Shown here one piece after another: positions 24,472 to 28,714 of a DNA stretch of 28,714 nucleotides. The DNA is from Burkholderia sp. (GTDB lineage Bacteria; Pseudomonadota; Gammaproteobacteria; Burkholderiales; Burkholderiaceae): assembly GCA_028292565.1 (NCBI GenBank), contig JAQGMD010000329.1, positions 1 to 28,714 of the forward strand, written 5' to 3'. Made by a program: the position numbers and the translations under genes. The first letter of the stretch is position 1. Every line of letters begins with the position of its first letter. A model generated the notes under the pieces. That model saw only the letters and a list, made by a program, of their open reading frames with translations. It did no database searches and had not been told where the DNA came from.

Positions 24472-24497
24472 TGGGAATATATGTCCCATTTTTGGGA
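24472..24497. promoter_or_regulatory. LysR-type operator: TGGGA-N7-TCCCA-N4-TGGGA
   Basis: Three alternating half-sites lie between the thiolase-like gene and lysR: TGGGA (24472), TCCCA (24484) and TGGGA (24493). The last overlaps the lysR ribosome site, which suits autorepression. The same 14-base element TCCCATTTTTGGGA recurs upstream of the enoyl-CoA hydratase gene. Confidence 0.65.
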
Positions 24498-24505
24498 GGA
24501 ACTTG

Positions 24506-25423
24506 GTGAAAGATGTGCTCGACCTGAACACGCTGATGCTGTTTTATGAGGTCGTGAAGACGGGCAGCCTGACCAGCGCGAGCGAGCGCCTGGGTGTGCC
24601 ACGCTCAACGCTCAGCCGGCGATTGCTGCAGCTGGAGAAAGACATGGGTTCACTGCTGCTGAAGAAGAGCACACGCAAACTGGCGCCCACCGACATCGGT
24701 CTCAGCCTGTTCGAGCATTGCGAGAAAATCGCCGCGGAAGCGACGCTGGTCGCCGAGAAAGCGTCGCGGATGCAAACAAACCTGCATGGAACGCTACGCG
24801 TGGCCATGCCGATTGAGTTCGGCACGGCGTGGCTGGGTAAAGCGGTATCGGATTTTGCGATTCGCTATCCCGAGATGCAGATCGAGATCAATGTCAGCGG
24901 GCGCGTCGTTGACCTCATCGATGAGTCTGTCGACATCGCAATCACCTATGGCCAACCGAAGGCCTCACAACTGACGCAGCGGCGCCTCGCATCGGTGAGC
25001 TCCGGCATTTACGCCAGTCCGGCATACCTGGAACGATGTGGCACGCCCCGCTCGCTGGACGACGTGTTGCCACACGACTGTGTGGTGACGGAGATTCAGC
25101 AGAGAGAGGGTGTCTGGCAGTTCCGCAGCCAGAATCGCCGTCGCAGCGTTGGAGTCAATGGCAGGATACGCGTCAACAGTATCCGGCTGGCCAGGGAATT
25201 GGTGATCGGAGGCGCCGGGCTTGGACTGCTTCCGCACATGATGTGCGAGAACCATGTCGCCTCCGGTCAATTGGTCCGTGTTCTACCATCGTGGAACGGT
25301 CCGTCGCTTAGGGTGGTTGCCCTGTTCCTGTCGCGTACGAGCATTCCGAAGAAGACGCGCGTGTTCCTCGATTTTGTAGTGGAACAGTTGGCGAAGCAAC
25401 AGGTGGAATTGAAGAAGGCGTGA
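24506..25423 (+). CDS. LysR-family transcriptional regulator of the adjacent catabolic genes
   Basis: DNA-binding regulator of 305 residues. The N-terminal winged helix-turn-helix is in 'LNTLMLFYEVVKTGSLTSASERLGVPRSTLSRRLLQLEKDMG' (about 7-48), followed by the substrate-binding-like effector domain starting near 'GTLRVAMPIEF'. The GTG at 24506 is preferred: GGGAGGA lies five bases upstream and family N-termini begin near here. The ATG at 24443 would add 21 residues across the operator. It is divergent from the thiolase operon and convergent with the hydratase gene. The effector is probably a CoA pathway intermediate, but this cannot be read. Confidence 0.9.
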   Translation: MKDVLDLNTLMLFYEVVKTGSLTSASERLGVPRSTLSRRLLQLEKDMGSLLLKKSTRKLAPTDIGLSLFEHCEKIAAEATLVAEKASRMQTNLHGTLRVAMPIEFGTAWLGKAVSDFAIRYPEMQIEINVSGRVVDLIDESVDIAITYGQPKASQLTQRRLASVSSGIYASPAYLERCGTPRSLDDVLPHDCVVTEIQQREGVWQFRSQNRRRSVGVNGRIRVNSIRLARELVIGGAGLGLLPHMMCENHVASGQLVRVLPSWNGPSLRVVALFLSRTSIPKKTRVFLDFVVEQLAKQQVELKKA

Positions 25424-25448
25424 AGGACGGGCGTGTATGCGGTGCGGA

Positions 25449-25477
25449 ATCCCCTCTCTCGCGAAGGAAGAGGGGAT
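25449..25477. terminator. GAGAGGGG-type palindrome between lysR and the hydratase gene
   Basis: ATCCCCTCT and AGAGGGGAT are perfect arms around CTCGCGAAGGA, between convergent genes. It is a bidirectional terminator by position, although the T-tract is missing. It belongs to the same repeat family as 1955-1980 and shares the following CACGCGATT. Confidence 0.6.
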
Positions 25478-25516
25478 GTGCGCACGCGATTTAGCCCAGA
25501 CAGATTTGAGTAACGT

Positions 25517-26314
25517 TCACCCACCCCGAAACTTCGGCGCCCGCTTCTCGCGGAACGCCGTCAGCCCTTCGCGGCGGTCGTCCGTGAAATAGAGAAGGAA
25601 GGACGCATCCGACTCGAAGGCCATGCCATCGGCCAGGGAAAGGTCAGTTCCCCGTTCAATCGCAGCCTTGGATTGCATGATGGCCACCGGTGCTTTCATG
25701 CCTATCGCACGCAGCATCTCCCTCGCGCGCTCAAGCGCGCCGCCCGCATCGACCACGTGATTCACCAGTCGCAGCGACAAAGCTTCTTCCGCAGTGATGC
25801 GGCGTCCGGTCCAGATCAGTTCCTTGGCCATGGCTTTGCCCACCAGGCGCGGCAGTGTTTGTGTGCCTCCCGCACCCGGCATGATGCCGATCCCGGTTTC
25901 GGGGAAACCAAACTTCGCGTTGCGACCTGCAATGATGATGTCGGCAACCAGAGCAAGCTCCAATCCGCCGCCCAGGGCAACGCCTTCAATGGCGCAAACG
26001 ACCGGCTTGGTCACTTGCGGCAGTTCCCGATACAGGCGCGCGAATTTCTTCGAGCGCTTGCGCTGGCGATAAAAATCGAAATACTTTCCTTCCTCGACCT
26101 GGAACTCCACCGTGTCTATGCCCGAACAGAATGACTTCTCGCTTCCGGTCAGGAGGATCGAAGTACACCCAGGTTCTGACTCGGCCCAGGCGATGGCGTC
26201 CAAAAGCTCTTCGGCTGTCTGTTCACGGATTGCATTGAATTTTTCAGGCCGTCGGATTTCGATCTCCAGCCAGTTTTCCACTTGTGTGGCGGCGATATCT
26301 GTATAGCTATGCAT
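25517..26314 (-). CDS. Enoyl-CoA hydratase/isomerase family protein
   Basis: Crotonase-fold enzyme of 265 residues that hydrates or isomerises a 2-enoyl-CoA. The oxyanion-hole motifs are 'SFCSGIDT' (61-68) and 'EGVALGGGLELAL' (110-122). Both catalytic glutamates of classical hydratases are present, E119 and E139 (in 'FGFPETGIGIMPGAGGTQTLPRLVG'), with the expected 20-residue spacing, so true hydratase activity is plausible. It is in its own transcript, with a candidate -10 TAGAAT (26363-26368) and the shared TCCCATTTTTGGGA operator about 65 bases further upstream. It likely serves the same pathway as the ligase and thiolase. No good ribosome site is seen before the ATG. Confidence 0.92.
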   Translation of the reverse strand: MHSYTDIAATQVENWLEIEIRRPEKFNAIREQTAEELLDAIAWAESEPGCTSILLTGSEKSFCSGIDTVEFQVEEGKYFDFYRQRKRSKKFARLYRELPQVTKPVVCAIEGVALGGGLELALVADIIIAGRNAKFGFPETGIGIMPGAGGTQTLPRLVGKAMAKELIWTGRRITAEEALSLRLVNHVVDAGGALERAREMLRAIGMKAPVAIMQSKAAIERGTDLSLADGMAFESDASFLLYFTDDRREGLTAFREKRAPKFRGG

Positions 26315-26401
26315 GGGAGGTAGGCCATCCGTGCGAGGATGCGATGGGTTATTGGTGTCCCGATTCTAGAGGGCAGGAGCGAACCCGTGAAGTGCGCGAG
26401 A

Positions 26402-26427
26402 CAGGAAAGAGATTCCCATTTTTGGGA
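26402..26427. promoter_or_regulatory. Second copy of the LysR-type operator, upstream of the hydratase gene
   Basis: TCCCATTTTTGGGA (26414-26427) is identical to 24484-24497. A CAGGA seven bases upstream occupies the place of the third half-site, giving the same N7/N4 layout. It lies about 64 bp from the predicted hydratase start. Confidence 0.65.
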
Positions 26428-26460
26428 GAGTGATGCAGAGGCAGTGGGGCGGCCCGAGGC

Positions 26461-26550
26461 GTAGGTTGGGATGAAATCCCGACATTCATCCTCCGCACAA
26501 GTGATGGCTTGTATTTCGGTGTGAATGCCGGGATTGGCATCCCAACCGAC
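26461..26550. repeat. REPIN-like inverted pair (GTAG-hairpin family)
   Basis: A forward copy (26461-26483, GTAG with GGGAT/ATCCC arms, followed by ATTC) and a reverse copy (26527-26550, reading GTCG then GTTGGGATGCC on the minus strand and ending GCATTC) flank about 43 bases. The inverted layout with outward-facing GTAG/GTCG feet is the REPIN form. It lies between the hydratase operator and the end of the DUF6352-like gene. Confidence 0.75.
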
Positions 26551-26563
26551 GGTCCTCGCGATG

Positions 26564-27577
26564 TCAGGAACTCGATGCGAGCGGGAGGTTAAGCAACAGG
26601 TTTTGCGGCTTCATCCGCAGTACTCCGTCGTTGTTCATGGCGCAAGCGAGATATACCGGACGCCCCGCCACTCCGGGCTTAACCATCGATGATTCCGCGA
26701 AGTCGAGTTGGAACAGCGAGAGGATGCGTCGCTGGCGCGCTGTATCCAGTTGCTTGCCCTCATATAGATCGTTCAATATGCCGGTCGCTTCGGCATCGAG
26801 CCCGATATGCCAGGCCCAGCGTTTTTCCTCGATCGCAGGTACCGGCTTCACCTCGACTGGCGTGCCGTAGAAATGCCGTACCCATTTTTCCACCACTCGG
26901 CAGAAGGCCGCCAATGTGGCGCCGCCATAGGTGAAATTCACCACCGTGTCGTATCTTTCGTCCCGCTCCCAGTAGCTCTGCGCATTATTCTGGTCGATGA
27001 CATCCATGTCGACACTTCTCGGCTTGGTCTTGTTTGCCACCAGCAGCCGGCCAATATCGCCATAGGTGCCGCCGGATTGGTGCTGATCGACAGTTTCCAC
27101 GTCGGCCAGCATCACGGCGCCGTCCTGAAGCGATACCCGTTGCGGACGGAAGAACAACTCAGCAGCGCGCGCCTCCAGTGGATCTTCGGTGCCATCGAGT
27201 ATGCCACGCACTATCATTTGGGCGAGCTGGTCGATAAAGATCGGCGGCACGGTGACGTTCCCGCCGCGGAAAATATCGAGATAGGCCGCCTCCAGTGTCG
27301 ACGAGCTCAACAGACGGCTGCGGAAAGCGAGAACGACACGGTAGTTTTCTATTGCATCCGCATCTCCTATCGCGGCAAGCTCGCTTTCCGAAACCGACCT
27401 GGCGGGCGCGGCAAGAAGTGCGGCATGCAGTACGCGCTCGGCGTCACAGGACTCTTCGACAGGCGACACTTCGGGGCGGCTCCACCAGGCGCGCAGCAAG
27501 TTGTCGGTGACTGCCAGCTTGCCCTCGGCGTCTCGGTCGGCAAGGCTAAACCCGCAATGGGGCCAAAAATCAGGCAT
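26564..27577 (-). CDS. DUF6352-like protein of unknown function
   Basis: A 337-residue cytosolic protein without signal peptide or membrane segment. The N-terminus 'MPDFWPHCGFSLADRDAEGKLAVTDNLLRAW' and 'PVEESCDAERVLHAALLA' recall a protein family (DUF6352) that I associate with Burkholderiales. Its function is unknown to me. Other visible features are 'FRGGNVTVPPIFIDQLAQMIVRGIL', an acidic stretch with 'DVETVDQHQSGGTYGDIGRLL' and 'HFYGTPVEVKPVPAIEEKRWAWHIGLDAEATGILNDLYEG'. No catalytic motif is recognised. No ribosome site is obvious before the ATG (attctccc). It is followed by the REPIN-like pair and preceded by the large inverted repeat. Confidence 0.75.
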   Translation of the reverse strand: MPDFWPHCGFSLADRDAEGKLAVTDNLLRAWWSRPEVSPVEESCDAERVLHAALLAAPARSVSESELAAIGDADAIENYRVVLAFRSRLLSSSTLEAAYLDIFRGGNVTVPPIFIDQLAQMIVRGILDGTEDPLEARAAELFFRPQRVSLQDGAVMLADVETVDQHQSGGTYGDIGRLLVANKTKPRSVDMDVIDQNNAQSYWERDERYDTVVNFTYGGATLAAFCRVVEKWVRHFYGTPVEVKPVPAIEEKRWAWHIGLDAEATGILNDLYEGKQLDTARQRRILSLFQLDFAESSMVKPGVAGRPVYLACAMNNDGVLRMKPQNLLLNLPLASSS

Positions 27578-27603
27578 GGGAGAATGGTGTTAATTTGAAG
27601 GGG

Positions 27604-27780
27604 CTTAGGACCCGGGCAGAATAAGTTGGCATTTTTGCCGGCCGTAGCGGGCGCACTGCGTCGTTGCCCGCCGCTTGCAGTGCTCGCACTGGGGCGCGTC
27701 GGGCGCATCTAGGCGGCCCCCTGGCATTGCATCCCGCTACGACCGCCAAAATGCCAACTTATTGCTGCGCGGGCCCTTAG
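27604..27780. repeat. Large imperfect inverted repeat (48-base arms)
   Basis: The left arm 27604-27651 and right arm 27733-27780 are near-complementary: both contain AATAAGTTGGCATTTT and end at GTAGCGGG when read inward. About 81 bases of GC-rich sequence lie between, including CGCACTG repeated twice. The structure would form a long hairpin or cruciform. It contains no ORF of note. It could be a MITE-like element, or an RNA hairpin downstream of the Ala/Lys-rich gene. Confidence 0.8.
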
Positions 27781-27906
27781 TATCCCACAGACGAAGGCTG
27801 CTGGTGCACGCGCTCGTTTTCGCGCATAGTGGGTGTGAGCCACTTGAAAAGCTTCAATCCGCCCTGACCTGAAATCTGGCCGGGTGGAACAAGACCAACA
27901 GATAAT

Positions 27907-27934
27907 AAAAAAGACAGGACGAGCCTGTCTTTTT
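27907..27934 (-). terminator. Intrinsic terminator of the Ala/Lys-rich gene
   Basis: AAAGACAGG-ACGAG-CCTGTCTTT with flanking A and T runs on both sides, 18 bp after the stop of the minus-strand gene. It is a clear hairpin with a T-tract and could work in both directions. Confidence 0.85.
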
Positions 27935-27951
27935 ACGGGTAAAGCAAGTAA

Positions 27952-28443
27952 TTACTTGGCGGTTGCGGCTTTTACATCTGCCTTGCCTTCGGCCTTGACA
28001 GCAGCAACTTCAGTTTTAGCATTGACCTTGTCGGCTTTTGCATCAACCTTTACTTTATCGACAGTAGCGTTGGCGTTGACTGCCGCTTTGTCTGCTTTCG
28101 CATCGGCTCTCGCTTCGACCTTATCTGCCTTGGCGTGGGCCTTTACCGTGTCTTCGGCATCGGCTTTTGCAGCTTTTGCATGCGCCTTTGATTTCGCTTT
28201 TTCTGACTTTGCTCGTGCTTTGGATTTATCTTTGTTGGCGTTCACCGCGGCTTTTTCAACTTTAGCATCGGCATTGGCATTCACTTTTGCCTCGGCGTTG
28301 AGAGCTTTGGCAGTATTCGTGTCGGCTTTCACTTCTGCTTTCAATACAGCCGGTGTCGCAGGAAGAGCTGCGGGAACAGTAACTTGTGCGAATGCGGAAG
28401 TAGCGAACAGACCAGCAATAAGAGTAGCGATTAATTTGTTCAT
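27952..28443 (-). CDS. Exported Ala/Lys-rich repetitive protein of unknown function
   Basis: A 163-residue protein with a signal peptide (MNKLIATLIAGLFATSAFA, cleaved before QV). The mature part is built almost wholly of Ala, Lys, Asp, Glu, Val and Asn. It has loose repeats such as AAVNAN (twice), KADKV, KAHAKA and DAKADK, a mixed-charge helix-forming composition. No aromatic residue or cysteine is present in the mature protein. It resembles histone H1-like or alanine-rich coiled proteins in composition only. No family is recognised. AAAGG precedes the ATG and a strong terminator follows, so the gene looks real and monocistronic. It could be a periplasmic linker, a desiccation/stress protein or a nucleic-acid or polymer-binding protein. 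Confidence 0.75.
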   Translation of the reverse strand: MNKLIATLIAGLFATSAFAQVTVPAALPATPAVLKAEVKADTNTAKALNAEAKVNANADAKVEKAAVNANKDKSKARAKSEKAKSKAHAKAAKADAEDTVKAHAKADKVEARADAKADKAAVNANATVDKVKVDAKADKVNAKTEVAAVKAEGKADVKAATAK

Positions 28444-28622
28444 GTTTGCCTTTACGTTTAAGTCATTAAGAGGACGATTCCGTCGTACTAGGCCTTAAAC
28501 GACAGTCAGGTGCATGTTGTTGACAGTCCTTACATATCGTTACAAGTGAGCAAGAAAATGAAAAACTGGTCGCATCATCGTAAACAACAACTGATACCAG
28601 TCATCGAAGAGGACTTACGCAT

Positions 28623-28714
28623 ATGCAGGAGATGAAATATTTGGGCGGCTATCCTGAGGAAACCAAAAGACAGGTGCAACTGCTATTCGATAACAATAAA
28701 CTGGCGGCGGTGCT
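28623..28714 (+). CDS. Start of a YgjP-like (M48/DUF45) zinc metallopeptidase gene, cut by window end
   Basis: Only 30 codons are visible: MQEMKYLGGYPEETKRQVQL followed by LFDNNKLAAV. The pattern 'KYL-GYP---..QV..L...L' is the usual start of YgjP-like metallopeptidases. These have an HELAHL zinc site about 100 residues later, which is outside the window. GAGG lies about 11 bases before the ATG. The call rests on memory of family N-termini and would be confirmed by the missing part. Confidence 0.5.
   Translation, partial: MQEMKYLGGYPEETKRQVQLLFDNNKLAAV

Noticed and set aside
28520..28548. TTGACA at 28520 as a -35 box for the metallopeptidase gene
   Set aside because: No acceptable -10 hexamer at 16-18 bp spacing.
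1..28714. CRISPR array, tRNA/rRNA genes, complete insertion sequence or prophage
   Set aside because: No regularly spaced direct repeats, clover-leaf sequences, rRNA core motifs, transposase, integrase or phage structural genes were seen.

Overview
The window looks like chromosome from a beta-proteobacterium of the Burkholderiales, most like an Oxalobacteraceae-type heterotroph. This is inferred from gene content and protein flavour (argA next to yggX, an HrpA helicase with a DUF3418-type tail, a Bug/TctC binding protein, a DUF6352-like protein, moderately high GC), not from a marker gene. No rRNA, tRNA, CRISPR array, complete insertion sequence or prophage is visible.

Layout. (1) 1-3257: a NitT/TauT-type ABC importer (binding protein, ATPase, permease). 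The permease is separated from the ATPase by about 480 bp holding a decayed DUF559 gene and two GAGAGGGG-type palindromes. (2) 3335-4447: an osmC-like peroxiredoxin gene and a paiB-like FMN-binding protein. (3) 4545-12455: a central carbon block. pgi, zwf, an rpiR/hexR regulator and tal run leftward; edd and eda run rightward from the same 238-bp divergent region, which carries two HexR-type operators. 6-phosphogluconolactonase and glucokinase are not in the window. (4) 12578-13359: a 26-residue hydrophobic ORF and rpiA. (5) 13503-13860: an orphan hipB-like antitoxin gene with an intact operator and only about 33 codons of hipA left. (6) 13980-19548: yggX and argA leftward, hrpA rightward, with argA and hrpA start codons only 25 bp apart. 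(7) 19723-26314: a CoA-dependent carboxylic acid catabolic cluster. Leftward it has a thiolase-like protein, a DUF35 OB-fold partner, a Bug-type binding protein, an acyl-CoA ligase and a truncated acyl-CoA dehydrogenase. A divergent LysR regulator and a separate enoyl-CoA hydratase complete it. The same TGGGA/TCCCA operator lies upstream of both the LysR/thiolase divergent promoter and the hydratase gene, so all are probably one regulon. (8) 26564-28714: a DUF6352-like protein, a large imperfect inverted-repeat element, an exported Ala/Lys-rich protein without aromatic residues, and the start of a YgjP-like metallopeptidase gene cut by the window end.

The recurring non-coding theme is a REP-like family (GTAG foot plus GTTGGGAT/ATCCCAAC hairpin) at four or five gene ends, sometimes as inverted pairs (REPIN-like). 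A second palindrome family (CTCTCCC/GGGAGAG) occurs in the ABC operon and at the lysR end. Gene decay is visible at three places: DUF559, hipA and the acyl-CoA dehydrogenase. The most interesting items are the shared operator of the catabolic cluster, the thiolase/degenerate-DUF35 pair, the disrupted ABC operon, the hipB orphan and the large inverted repeat.
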